A stretch of DNA of 64,000 nt from an uncultured Planctomycetota bacterium (GCA_900696525.1 CAADGL010000016.1:1-64000), one strand, 5' to 3'. Positions 41,710-50,839 are shown, counted from the stretch's first letter. Made by a program: numbers and translations. Notes: generated by a model from the sequence alone, not told the origin.

Positions 41710-41751
41710 CGCCACTCGTTACTCTGCACTCGTCACTCGCTACTCGGCTTC

Positions 41752-42733
41752 CTACCCGCACGGCTGGCCGAAGTGCGCCAGCAGTGTGCCCAGGTCGGAC
41801 TGGTACGTCGCAGCAGGCCGGGCCGGCGGCGGCAGGGGTGAAGCGGGCGATGTTGGTGTAGAGCTGGTTGGGGAACTCGCCGAAGTGGATGCTGCCGCCG
41901 GCGCGGAGCATGGGGCCGGCGGGGCCGTCGAAGACTTCAATCGCGCTCACCGGGCCGGGCTGGGGCAGATAGCGCGTCCATTTCTGGCCGTCCCACTTCT
42001 GAATCATGTCGCCGCCGGCGGCGAAGAGCGCCGGTCCGCTGCCATCGTCGAGCACCTTGAGCGTCCAGACCTGAGGCGTCTCGATGTTGCCAACGGCGGA
42101 CCAGGTCTGGCCGTTCCAGCGGGCGATGTTGTGGATCGGCTCGCCATCGACCTGCGTGAACTCTCCGCCAACATAGAGCGCTGGACCGCCGCCGTCGTCA
42201 AACGCGGCGAGCGCATGAACGGCGCCGCCTTCGTCGTTGATGCCGGCGCCCAGGGCCGACCATTCCGAGCCGTTCCACTTGGCGATCCTGTTGGCGGGCA
42301 CACCGCCCGCCGGCGTCACGTCGTACACCTTGCCGCACGGGTCGCGGCCGGCCAGCTCGGCAATGGTCCGCCACGGTCCGCCCGCGTCCTGTACGCAAAC
42401 GTCGGCGTAGTACAGCCGCTTCGGCCCGTCGCCTTCGTGGCGGAGCGTCACGCGCAGCACGCGACCGCCGGGTAACTTCCACGTCCCGCCCGAGTCGCCC
42501 GGCCCGAGCGACTTCGCCAAGCCCTTGACCGTGAGCGCGTCCAGGCACGCCGGCACGTCGATACCCGAGCCGTCCAATTCCGCCGCCAAGATGTAGTCGG
42601 GAACGCGCTCCAGGCGGCCACGCGACGGACCGTCGCCGCGGCCGACGAATCGCCATTCGTACAACGTGCGCAAAACGCGCGTTTGATCGCTCGGGAGCGC
42701 GGGCAAGATGCACCATCCTGACCGGGGAACCAC
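41752..42733 (-). pseudogene. Broken propeller/dockerin-type protein gene
   Basis: Residues from about 42310 down to 41830 encode typical planctomycete propeller repeats (IAKWNGSEWSALGAGI, ARWNGQTWSAVG, with VLDDGSGPALFAAGG). The true dockerin ending, YQSDLGTLLAHFGQPCG, is in another frame that stops at 41752. The calcium loop that should precede it is missing, so a small internal deletion shifted the frame near 41800-41815. The N-terminal 130 residues lack a signal peptide and look unrelated (a winged-helix-like RVLRTLYEWRF...), so the gene also seems fused at its start. Confidence 0.65.
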
Positions 42734-42972
42734 CGCCCGGCGGCCGTGTCGGATGGTGCGAGACGCGGCTACCGGGCAGCGTTCGACGGCTGGCCAGCCG
42801 CCGCCCCAGTTCCGGGCATTCTACAACGCGCGCGGATCGTGCGAAGCGGGCGTACGGCCGCGCGATGCCGGAACGTCCTCGCCGCGCCGAATTTCCGTCT
42901 CACCATTCAAGCGAAAGCGGCCGAAACGGTATATACGGCACGGTCCAGGTCGGACCAAATGAGGGTACGGCA

Positions 42973-43266
42973 ATGAAGGCAGTCCGCGACGATGTAGACC
43001 GCACGGGCGTCGAAGCAATCTTGGCGACGATGGAACGTGAGAGCGCCCGGTATCGCGAAGGCGGGGCGGCGCAGCTCGCGGCCGAAGTCCGCCGCGACTT
43101 GACGGGTTCGAGCTGGCGCACCGTGAGCGACGGGACCACGGAACACCTATCGAAATGGTGTCATCCGCACCGAAACGCGGAGCGCGAACAGACGCTTGCA
43201 CGAATCGCCCGCAACCTCAGTGCAGCGCTATTCCACGAAACCGTCATGCGGCGTCCGGGCGTGTAG
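42973..43266 (+). CDS. Small hypothetical protein
   Basis: The 97-residue protein (MKAVRDDVDRTGVEAILATM...) is mostly helical, rich in Arg and Glu, and resembles nothing I know. ATG 42973 follows GAGGG. Codon use fits coding DNA. It is in the accessory stretch between pdhA and pdhB, so a mobile or phage-related origin is possible. Confidence 0.5.
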   Translation: MKAVRDDVDRTGVEAILATMERESARYREGGAAQLAAEVRRDLTGSSWRTVSDGTTEHLSKWCHPHRNAEREQTLARIARNLSAALFHETVMRRPGV

Positions 43267-43369
43267 CCGGATCGGCGCGACCGTCAAACACCGTTGTTGA
43301 CGGTGCGAAGCGTGTCGGGCGTGGACAGATTCACCCCCTGACCCCCAGCGCCGCCGGGGGCGGGGGCCG

Positions 43370-43794
43370 CTACTCCGGCAGTTCGACGCCGGCGAGTGAC
43401 GCCCGCATTTCCAGCATGCGCCGTTGCTCGGCTTCGTGAATCACGGCTTCCGCTTCGTTTAGACCGGCTTCGCGTTCGACCCTCTCGCGTTCCCGTCGCG
43501 GCGCAGCGCGTCGCGTTCCGCCCGATCCTCAGCCGCCGCGGCGTCGTGGTCGGCGATGCGCCCGAAGACGCGATCCAACAGCAGCTTGATAGCCGCCGTG
43601 TCGCCGGCCTTCGCCTTGCTCACGAGCGCTTCGACCACAGCCGAAACATCGTCCGGCGTGACGCGCTCCAGCATCTTCGCGCGCAGCTCCGCGACGCGCC
43701 GATGATGCGGATTCCCGCGCCCGGCCTTGTTTCCGGCCGTGAACCGCCCGCGGCCGTCGTGGTCGCCGCCGCTCGATGATGCGTTGCGTGCCAT
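43370..43794 (-). pseudogene. Frameshifted DUF5681-like (phage/plasmid-type) gene
   Basis: The N-terminal part, from ATG 43794, contains GRFTAGNKAGRGNPHHRR and a helical VSAVVEALVSKAKAGDTAAIKLLLDRVFGR, as in DUF5681-like proteins often found beside phage terminases. In this frame the protein stops at 43459. A one-base shift near 43500 joins it to a natural-looking C-terminus (RERERVEREAGLNEAEAVIH ... ASLAGVELPE) that stops at 43370. The intact form would be about 140 residues. A sequencing error is possible. Confidence 0.6.
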
Positions 43795-44496
43795 GTTCAA
43801 CGGGATTCTACGCCCGATGCGCCTACGCCGCTTCGTCGCTGCCGTCGGCTTCGGCGGCGGCTGTCGCCGGCGCGCCGCCGGCGCTGCGGCCATGCACGAA
43901 CCAGCGCAAGAGAACTCGGTATCCTCGTTGGGATCGTCGGGATCAGGGTCGGGCGGCAGGCCGACTTGCAGCGGGTACTGGCTCTGGGTGAGATACCCGG
44001 CGGCGCTGGACGTCCACTGCACACGGCGCAGCTTCGAGCGGCAAGCGTCAGTATCGTTCCGCACGACCAGCTCGACGCGGGCGCCGAATTCGTTTTCCGT
44101 ACACAGGTGTAGCTCGTTGGGATCGTGGTTCGGCGCTCGCACCGGGCGCGCGCGCACGTAGCGCTTCGACGCGCCCGGGCAGACGTCGCAGTCGTCGCTG
44201 TAGAGGTGATTCCGGTAGAACTTCGCTTTGCCAACGGAGAGCCCGTATCCGTGCGCCCCGCGCGCCAGGTCCAGGTCGCCGTCCAAGTCGACGTCGCCGT
44301 CCAGGTCAACGTCCCCCAGACAACAGCCGGTGCACCCGGATTCGTACTCCGCGATCGCGATACCCAGGTCTGTCTGCGTGACAACGCCGTCGCCGTCGAT
44401 GTCGCCGCAGCACACGATATCACCCGGCGTGCCGCAGATGGTCTGAGCGCGTGCGGCCGGCATGAATAAGATGCTCACGCCGAAGAAGGCTATCAA
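43795..44496 (-). pseudogene. Dockerin-type fragment fused to unknown sequence
   Basis: The frame begins with a signal-peptide-like IAFFGVSILFMPAARAQ and then carries calcium repeats right after it (CGDIDGDGVVTQTDLG, then GDVDLDGDVDLDGDLDL), an order unlike the other dockerin genes here, where the module is C-terminal. The rest (residues ~80-190, DDCDVCPGASKRYVRARP ... QYPLQVGLPPDPDPDDPNED) matches nothing I recognise. No proper start with a ribosome site is visible (TTG 44496 or ATG 44463). I read it as a remnant, but a real secreted protein is not excluded. Confidence 0.4.
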
Positions 44497-44502
44497 CGGG
44501 AA

Positions 44503-44529
44503 CGGGGTACGGGGTACGGGGTACGGGGA
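44503..44529. repeat. Heptamer repeat (cggggta x3-4)
   Basis: Three full copies and a partial copy of cggggta lie just upstream of the dockerin fragment. They resemble the cgatccc heptamers at 41689 in period. Confidence 0.85.
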
Positions 44530-44637
44530 AGCAGCATGGCTGCGGCTCCTTGGGGGGCTCCAAGCCAGCCAGCCCGAACGTTTGATCGCTGTGCGACGCC
44601 CCCTCAACGAGTATTCTGGCTCCGGTTCGATAACCGG

Positions 44638-44823
44638 TCAAGCAAAATCCGACTCTTGCCTGTCACGCTCGGGATTCAGCACAAACACGCCGTAACATTC
44701 GTGTGCCGGCCGCAGCGTGAGTCGCGGTTGAGCCTGGATCCCAGCAAGCTCGACGCCGAACGGGCTGAACAGAACACGGTCGAGGACCCGCGGCGCAGTT
44801 ACCGGATTCGGCAGCAGGCGCAT
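44638..44823 (-). CDS. Possible small hypothetical protein
   Basis: A 61-residue frame (MRLLPNPVTAPRVLDRVLFS ... FVLNPERDRQESDFA) has a protein-like composition, but no ribosome site and no relatives known to me. It may be the end of a broken gene. The plus-strand frames here look no better. Confidence 0.25.
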   Translation of the reverse strand: MRLLPNPVTAPRVLDRVLFSPFGVELAGIQAQPRLTLRPAHECYGVFVLNPERDRQESDFA

Positions 44824-44850
44824 TCCGGCAGGGCAACCAGCGCCTACGGA

Positions 44851-44878
44851 TTGCGGCTCGCGGCGGGCGGAGTAGAAT
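44851..44878 (+). promoter_or_regulatory. Possible promoter for pdhB
   Basis: TTGCGG (44851-44856), 16 bp, TAGAAT (44873-44878). It would give pdhB its own transcript with a leader of about 134 nt, which the separation from pdhA requires. Confidence 0.4.
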
Positions 44879-45018
44879 AGCGGCGCGCGCGAAGGGAAAG
44901 GTGCGCTGGGTTCGCCACTGGGACAGGTTGCGGGCCGCGTCCCGGGCCAGGCGGGCCGCCTGACGGTTTGTCTTTCGACGTTCGCCACTGCGAATTCGCT
45001 ATTTGCCCGGGAGGTTCC

Positions 45019-45999
45019 GTGCCGCAGCTCACGATGGTCAAAGCCCTGAACCTCGCCCTGCGCGAGGCCATGCAGGAAAACCCGAACGTCATGGTGATGG
45101 GCCAGGACGTCGGCCGCGACGAGGGCGTCTTCCGCGTCACCGAGGGCCTGCTCCAGGAATTCGGCGAATCACGCGTCGTCGACACGCCGCTGGCCGAGGC
45201 CGCCATCATCGGCACGGCAGTCGGGTTGTGCTTTCGCGGCTTTGTTCCGCTGTGCGAGATGCAGTTCGACGGCTTCTCGTTCCAGGCGTTTCACCAGATC
45301 GAGAACCACGTCCGCCGCTTCCGCAACCGCACCCGCGGGCGCTACACGATCCCGATGGTGATCCGCATGCCCTACGGCGGGGGCATTCGCGCCATCGAGC
45401 ATCACAGCGAGGCGCCCGAGGCGACGTATGCACACCTGGCGGGGCTGAAGGTGGTGCTGCCGAGCGGCCCGCGCAGCGCGCGGGCGCTGCTGCGGGCGGC
45501 GATCCTCGACCCTGACCCGGTGATCTTCTTCGAGCCGAAGGCGCTGTACCGGGCCACGCGCGAGGAAGTGCCCGACGAGCCCGAGACCATGCCGATCGGC
45601 AAGGGCGTCGTGGCCCGCCCGGGCCAGGACGTGACGCTGATCTCCTACGGGCCGACGATGCGCGCCGCGCTCGAAGCCGCCGAGGAGCTCGAAGAGGAGC
45701 ACGGCGTCGATGCCGAGGTGCTCGACCTGCTGAGCGTCGCGCCGCTCGACAGCGATCTGATCAACGCCTCGGTGCGCAAGACGGGGCGGGCGGTGGTGAT
45801 CCACGAGGCGCCCCGGCATTGCGGCGTCGGGGCGGAGGTGGTCGCGCGCATCGTTGAAGACAGCCTGCTTTACCTGGAAGCGCCGGTGAAGCGCGTGACG
45901 GGCTTCGACACGATCATCCCGTTCTTCGCCAACGAGATGAACTACCTGCCGGACACCGGACGCGTCGTGAAGGCGGCGCTGGAGACCGTGCGTTTCTGA
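45019..45999 (+). CDS. pdhB: Pyruvate (2-oxo acid) dehydrogenase E1 component beta subunit
   Basis: The 326-residue beta subunit has MGQDVGRDEGVFRVTEGL, the DTPLAEAAIIGTAVG active-site region, MPYGGGIRAIEHHSEAPEA and the C-terminal transketolase-like domain (VLDLLSVAPLD, VVIHEAPRHCGVGAEV). GTG 45019 follows GGGAGG and starts with VPQLTMVKALN, the usual beginning. Its partner pdhA ends 3361 bp upstream. No E2 or E3 gene is present in the window. Confidence 0.94.
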   Translation: MPQLTMVKALNLALREAMQENPNVMVMGQDVGRDEGVFRVTEGLLQEFGESRVVDTPLAEAAIIGTAVGLCFRGFVPLCEMQFDGFSFQAFHQIENHVRRFRNRTRGRYTIPMVIRMPYGGGIRAIEHHSEAPEATYAHLAGLKVVLPSGPRSARALLRAAILDPDPVIFFEPKALYRATREEVPDEPETMPIGKGVVARPGQDVTLISYGPTMRAALEAAEELEEEHGVDAEVLDLLSVAPLDSDLINASVRKTGRAVVIHEAPRHCGVGAEVVARIVEDSLLYLEAPVKRVTGFDTIIPFFANEMNYLPDTGRVVKAALETVRF

Positions 46000-46086
46000 C
46001 ACGATCCGAAGCCCCAAGCGCCAGCGCCGGGGCCCAGGGCCGGAGACGCACCATCCGCTCCGATCACCGCTCTGCGCCCGCCGGCG

Positions 46087-47325
46087 CTACGCTCCCGGCC
46101 TCCGGCGCCGCACCAGCGCCAGCGCGCGGTTGCACACGCGCTTGCCCAGCCGTCGAAGCAAATCCCAGCCCGACAGGTCGTCGGTCATGACGCGGTGCAG
46201 CGGTCCGGCCAGCCGCAGCGCCGCCTGAAGATGCCGCCGCATGTTCCGCCACTCGACTTCGCGCGTGACGGGTCGTTCGCACACGCTGCGGATGAACGCG
46301 TCCATCCCGCGCACGGCCTCGGGCCAGTCCGGCCAGGCCGCCGCCGTCTCCGCCGCCCGGCGCTTCAGCCGCTCCAGCAGCGCGGGGTCATCGCGCAGCC
46401 GCCGCAAATGCTCGACGACCTGGTGCTCCTGGCCGATCGGCACGACCAGGCCGTTTACGTCGTGCCGCATGTACTCGTCGTGCCCCGTCACGTCGCTTGT
46501 GATCGCCGTCCCGCCGCAGTGCATCATCTCCAGCGGCGGGCCGAACATGCCCTCGACCGTGCTGAGCTTCACCAGCACGTCGCACGAACGGTACACGGCG
46601 CCGACCTCCGGCATCGGCACCTTCGAGAGCAGCCGCCGCACGCCGCCGAAGCGCTCGCACGGCGTGGGCGTGAGCAGCCACAGGTCGTCGATGCCGGCCT
46701 TGCGGCAAAGCTCGACGGTGAGCTCGACGCGCTTGAAGGGGACGCGCAGGGCGCCTTCGACCAGGACGCGCAGGCCGCCGCCCGTTTGTGCAGCGGAGGC
46801 CGGCGGCGGTCCAGCCGTCGGGCGCGGCTCGAGCGCCGGACCATCCGGGCGAAAAATCCTCTTGTCTACGCCGTTGTGCACGAGCACGGGCTCGTGGCCG
46901 TAGCGCTCGCGCAGGTGGCGCTGAATCCAGGTCGCCTCGGTGACGATCTCCAGCGGCTGGCTGTAGGTGTAGTCGGCGAGGGCCCGCAGGTCCGGGTCCT
47001 GTTCGCCAAAGAAGCGCGACTCGATCGACTGCACGAAATACGCGTAGCGCCGGGCCGGCACGAACGGCAGGTCGAACACCGACCGCCACCAGGTCGCCAT
47101 GGCCAGGTCGAACTCGCGCTCGCGGCAGCCGGCGTGGCACAGCAGCTCCAGTTCCTCGGCCGCTCCCGGCTTCCAGGCCAGCCGGCGCGGGTCGAACGGC
47201 TGCTCGGTGACGATCGCCACGCGATGCCCGAGCCGCCTGAGCCCGAGCGCGTGCTCCATGATGACGTTGGTGCCCCCGCTGATCTCGGGGTATCCGAGCA
47301 GGATGGCGAGGTCGAGCGCGCTCAC
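46087..47325 (-). CDS. Glycosyltransferase family 4-like protein
   Basis: The 412-residue protein is a GT-B glycosyltransferase. The N-terminal domain has GYPEISGGTNVIMEHALGL; the C-terminal donor-binding part has VEGMFGPPLEMMHCGGTAIT, matching the E-x7-E motif, and GHDEYMRHDVNGLVVP. It likely adds a sugar from a nucleotide or lipid donor during envelope polysaccharide or glycolipid synthesis. The start is uncertain: GTG 47325 (VSALDLAILLG) is chosen, because further upstream the frame runs through a simple inverted repeat. Confidence 0.88.
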   Translation of the reverse strand: MSALDLAILLGYPEISGGTNVIMEHALGLRRLGHRVAIVTEQPFDPRRLAWKPGAAEELELLCHAGCREREFDLAMATWWRSVFDLPFVPARRYAYFVQSIESRFFGEQDPDLRALADYTYSQPLEIVTEATWIQRHLRERYGHEPVLVHNGVDKRIFRPDGPALEPRPTAGPPPASAAQTGGGLRVLVEGALRVPFKRVELTVELCRKAGIDDLWLLTPTPCERFGGVRRLLSKVPMPEVGAVYRSCDVLVKLSTVEGMFGPPLEMMHCGGTAITSDVTGHDEYMRHDVNGLVVPIGQEHQVVEHLRRLRDDPALLERLKRRAAETAAAWPDWPEAVRGMDAFIRSVCERPVTREVEWRNMRRHLQAALRLAGPLHRVMTDDLSGWDLLRRLGKRVCNRALALVRRRRPGA

Positions 47326-47347
47326 GCGAAACAGCGAATTGCGAATC

Positions 47348-47435
47348 GCGAATGGCGAAGGCAGACCCTGAACGAACACCGAAAGCCAGCGCCGGGAGCG
47401 GTGCGGAGTCTCTTCATTCTGCTATTCGCCATTCT
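47348..47435. repeat. Imperfect inverted repeat
   Basis: gcgaatggcgaaggcag (47348-47364) pairs with ctgctattcgccattc (47419-47434). The left side also has a tandem gcgaat pattern. It lies between the glycosyltransferase and the dioxygenase, both on the minus strand, and could serve as a terminator of the latter. Confidence 0.55.
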
Positions 47436-47447
47436 CGACACTCTGAA

Positions 47448-47999
47448 CTAGTTCGGCGGCGGCTGGGCCTCGCCCGGCGGCGCGATGACGCTGCCGTCCC
47501 TCTTGCAGCGGCGCAGATCGTCCTTCGACCAGAACTCCTCCATGATCCGCTTCAGGTCGACGGCGATGTTCTGGAGCTTGAACTCGGCCTCGTAGACCAG
47601 CCCGCCGCACTTGTCGCAGTACCATTGCAGCTTGTCCTTCGCGCCCGGCTTGCGGCCTGTCTCGACGACGATGCCCACCGTGTCCGCCGGGCGGCGCGGG
47701 CTGTGCGGCACGAGGGGCGGAAGGAGGAAGGTCTCGCCCTCACGGATGATGACGTCGCGGGGCTTGCGCGTCTGCGGGTCGATAATGCCGACGGTGATGT
47801 CGCCCTGGATCTGGTAGAAGAACTCGCTGGTCTCGTTGACGTGGTAGTCCTTGCGCTTGTTTGGACCGCCCACGACCATGACAATGAAGTCCTCGTTCTC
47901 CCAGATGCACTTGTTGCCGACCGGCGGCTTGAGCAGGTGGCGGTTTTCGTCGACCCACTTTTGGAAGTTGATGGGCGGCGCGACGGTAGCGGTGGACAT
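47448..47999 (-). CDS. 3-hydroxyanthranilate 3,4-dioxygenase
   Basis: The 183-residue cupin opens the ring of 3-hydroxyanthranilate in tryptophan breakdown (kynurenine route). The iron ligands are His 53, Glu 59 and His 99 (DYHVNETSEFFYQ, LVPHSPRRPADTVG). A C-terminal rubredoxin-like site has Cys 128 and 131 (WYCDKCGG) and Cys 165, but the expected fourth cysteine is Asp 168 (RRCKRDG). ATG 47999 follows GGAG. No other kynurenine-pathway gene is nearby, though fumarylacetoacetase is encoded 4 kb away. Confidence 0.93.
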   Translation of the reverse strand: MSTATVAPPINFQKWVDENRHLLKPPVGNKCIWENEDFIVMVVGGPNKRKDYHVNETSEFFYQIQGDITVGIIDPQTRKPRDVIIREGETFLLPPLVPHSPRRPADTVGIVVETGRKPGAKDKLQWYCDKCGGLVYEAEFKLQNIAVDLKRIMEEFWSKDDLRRCKRDGSVIAPPGEAQPPPN

Positions 48000-48223
48000 C
48001 GTTGAACTCCAAGACGGCCCCAGGGGGGCGCTACGCCCCACGGAAAACCCGCGCACGCAGTCTAGCCCTCTCGGGCCGCCCGGGCAATCCAGCGTCGGCG
48101 ACGTCGCGCCGGCTCGTGCCGCGACAGCTCAAAAGCCGGTACAATCACCCCGCACCGGCGGCGTGCAGAGTCGCCGCCAGCCCGTGCCGAGGGCGGCCGG
48201 GCCACCGACACGATGTGACGCCT

Positions 48224-48691
48224 GTGAACCCAAGCGTGCGCGCAGCTTCGAACCTGGCGCGGATCACGGCCATGACAGCGCCGCTGGCGTTGGCGGGCTG
48301 CATCAGCTTCGGGCCGGGCACGCGCGCCCATCCGGAGGACGTCCCGGGCCTCGCCGGCGTCGCATCACTGGCGATCGACACGGAGAGCGTCACCGTGGGC
48401 CGCGGACGCTGGGGACGCATTCGCTCCGCTGACGGCGCCGAGCACGACGACCTCGTGGTGCGCCCGGGCGAGCGCTTCCGCACGCGCGACTTCAACTCCG
48501 CCCAGGCGTACAGACTGCTGGCGGTCGCGGGCGACCACGCCGTCTTCGACGTCCGCAACACGGGAAGCGCATGCATCCAGGTGATCCCGTGTGTGTTTCC
48601 GCCGCCGGTCACGATCATCAACACCGTCCGCGTGCAGGCGTACGGGCACGGGGACGACAGTCCCGAAGACGAAACGAGCGAGCCGAGATGA
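48224..48691 (+). CDS. Small putative lipoprotein coupled to nuoD
   Basis: The 155-residue protein has a signal with lipobox LALAGC (Cys about 26), then a beta-rich domain (VTVGRGRWGRIRS, YRLLAVAGDHAVFDVRNTG) and a Cys pair in ACIQVIPCVFPPP. The start is GTG 48224 or GTG 48233, so it is uncertain. The stop overlaps nuoD by 4 bp (ATGA). Function unknown. Translation coupling to a complex I subunit is odd for a lipoprotein. Confidence 0.6.
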   Translation: MNPSVRAASNLARITAMTAPLALAGCISFGPGTRAHPEDVPGLAGVASLAIDTESVTVGRGRWGRIRSADGAEHDDLVVRPGERFRTRDFNSAQAYRLLAVAGDHAVFDVRNTGSACIQVIPCVFPPPVTIINTVRVQAYGHGDDSPEDETSEPR

Positions 48692-49917
48692 CCACCGCCA
48701 CGCGCGAAATCGCCTATCAGCCGGACATCAACTTCGATCTGCGCCAGGAGGACTTCGCCGACCTGGCCACCGAGGAGATGCTCATCAACATGGGCCCGCA
48801 GCACCCCGCCACCCACGGCGTGCTGCGCGTGGTCCTGCGCACCGACGGCGAGCTCGTGCTCGAAGCGATCCCCTACATCGGCTACCTCCACCGCTGCGCC
48901 GAGAAGCTCGCCGAGAACATGCAGCCCTTCCAGTGGGTGCCCAAGACCGACCGCATGGACTACCTGGCCGCCATGAACAACAACCACGCCTGGGCCATCG
49001 CCGTCGAGACCCTCGCCGGCATCGAGGTGCCCGAGCGCGGCAAGTACATCCGCATCATCGCCGCCGAGCTCAACCGCATCGCCAGCCACCTCGTCAGCTT
49101 CGGCACCTACGGCCTCGACATGGGCGCCTTCACCCCCTTCCTCTACGCCTTCCGCGAACGCGAGTACATCCTCGATCTCTTCGAGGCCATGTGCGGCGCA
49201 AGACTGACCTACTCCTACATCTACCCCGGCGGCCCGAACTACCCCGCCGTCCAGGACTCCGACGCCTTTCCGCCCGAGATCGCCGCCCGCGTCCGCGAGT
49301 TCCTCGACTACTTCGAGCCCAAGATCGACGAGTACAACGCCCTGCTCAGCTTCAACCACATCTTCGTCCGCCGAACCGCCAACGTCGGCGTCATCCCGCC
49401 GGACCGCGCCATCGCCTACGGCCTGAGCGGGCCGTGCCTGCGGGCCAGCGGCGTGAAGTGGGACCTGCGCCGCACGCGGCCCTACGACCTTTACGACCGC
49501 TTCGAGTTCGAGATCCCGGTCGGGCTGGCCGGCGGCGAGGGCGAGGCGCCGGCGGAGGTGGTGATCGGCGACTGCTGGAACCGCTACTTCGTGCGCATGC
49601 TGGAGATGAAGCAGAGCTGCCGCATCATCCGCCAGGCGCTGGACCAGATGCCGAAGGACGGCCCGTTCAAGGCCAAGAACGCCAACAAGGCGAAGCTGCC
49701 GGCGCGCAGTGTGTACTTCGAGGCGGAGAACCCGCGCGGCCAGCTCGGCTTCTACATCGAGGGCGACGGCTCGATGATCCCCTACCGCGTCAAGGCCCGC
49801 GGCCCGAGCTTCTGCAACATCTCGATCCTCAGCGAAGTCTGCCGCAACGTGCTCCTGGCCGACGTGCCGGCGATCGTGGGAAGCATCGACATTGTGATGG
49901 GCGAGGTGGACCGATAA
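48688..49917 (+). CDS. nuoD: NADH-quinone oxidoreductase subunit D
   Basis: The 409-residue protein is the 49-kDa subunit of complex I, related to NiFe hydrogenase large subunits, at the quinone site. MGPQHPATHGVLR is the N-terminal hallmark; GYLHRCAEKLAEN, RTANVGVIPPDRAIAYGLSG and the C-terminal GSIDIVMGEVDR are also typical. It is an orphan: no nuoA-C or nuoE-N gene is found here. ATG 48688 is taken from the family length. Confidence 0.96.
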   Translation: MTTATREIAYQPDINFDLRQEDFADLATEEMLINMGPQHPATHGVLRVVLRTDGELVLEAIPYIGYLHRCAEKLAENMQPFQWVPKTDRMDYLAAMNNNHAWAIAVETLAGIEVPERGKYIRIIAAELNRIASHLVSFGTYGLDMGAFTPFLYAFREREYILDLFEAMCGARLTYSYIYPGGPNYPAVQDSDAFPPEIAARVREFLDYFEPKIDEYNALLSFNHIFVRRTANVGVIPPDRAIAYGLSGPCLRASGVKWDLRRTRPYDLYDRFEFEIPVGLAGGEGEAPAEVVIGDCWNRYFVRMLEMKQSCRIIRQALDQMPKDGPFKAKNANKAKLPARSVYFEAENPRGQLGFYIEGDGSMIPYRVKARGPSFCNISILSEVCRNVLLADVPAIVGSIDIVMGEVDR

Positions 49918-49997
49918 GCGGACCCCATCGTCGCCGCGCTTCAGGTCTGCGACGGCGGCATGTCGCTCGTCGTCGCCGGCACAACCACTCGCCCCCC

Positions 49998-50668
49998 CTA
50001 CTCCACAGGCGTCGCAAAGAACGCGTACTGGTCGCCGGTCGCGCTCAGCGCCGCCTCCAGCGGGCCACCGCCAAAGTCAAGCAGGTAGCCGAACGTGCCC
50101 TCAAGCCGCTCGGCGGCTTGCGTGCCCCAGGCGTACAGCACGGCCCGGCCGATGTACGCCCCGCCGAAACGCACCTGCACGACGATCGCGATGCCAAAGC
50201 GCCCGCCGATCTCGATCCCGTACGAAGCGCTGCGGAAGAAGAGGCCCGGCAGCGTCGCCCGGCTCCACGCGCCGCCGACCGGCACCCGCCTGCCGTAGAT
50301 CTCCGTCAGGAAGAACCCGTTCTCGCTCACCTCGACCGGCCGCCCGTCTTCCGCGAACGTGACCCGGAAAATCTGCTCCCCCGCCGGCGGCCGCTCGAGC
50401 AACCCGCCGGTCAGCAGTCCGCCATACGGCCCCGGCGTCGCGGCGGGGTCGCTTTCGCCCGGCACGATCGCGCGAAACGCCGCCCACGTCCGGCCTCCGG
50501 CGCTCGGCAGCCCGCTGTCGCGCGGGGCCTTGTGCTTCTCCGTGGCGGAGGTCGCGACGTCGAGCTCATCGGCAAGTCGGCGATCGAAGGACACCCGGCC
50601 AGCCCGGCCATCAGCATCGCCAGCCCCGCGACCGGCGCGACTCGAATCACGTTGCGTCTGATCATCAC
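49998..50668 (-). pseudogene. Frameshifted lipoprotein gene
   Basis: From ATG 50668 the frame codes for a lipoprotein signal (RVAPVAGLAMLMAGLAGC, Cys about 26) and PSIADLP. A shift by one base near 50575 then enters a long conserved-looking frame (DELDVATSATEKHKAP ... GDQYAFFATPVE) down to 49998, with beta-rich segments (IFRVTFAEDGRPVEVSENG, GIAIVVQVRFGGAYIG). Adding one base restores a protein of about 223 residues. Either the gene is decayed or there is a sequence error. Function unknown. Confidence 0.65.
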
Positions 50669-50839
50669 CGCGTTCCTCCAGGAAATGCACGGAGCACCAG
50701 CGCCCGCCGCGGCCGATCGCGGAACGGGACACGGCGCATGCTACTCGCGCACGGCGGCGGAGAATAGTCGCTCGGCAAGCCGTCCCGCCAACGCTAAACT
50801 GACGCGCTGCGCACGGCGCCACGACCGGGAGTCCGACTC

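Noticed and set aside
41471..41751. C-terminal extension of the broken propeller gene over the end of pdhA
   Set aside because: The frame overlaps pdhA and has no propeller or dockerin features; the true ending stops at 41752 in another frame.
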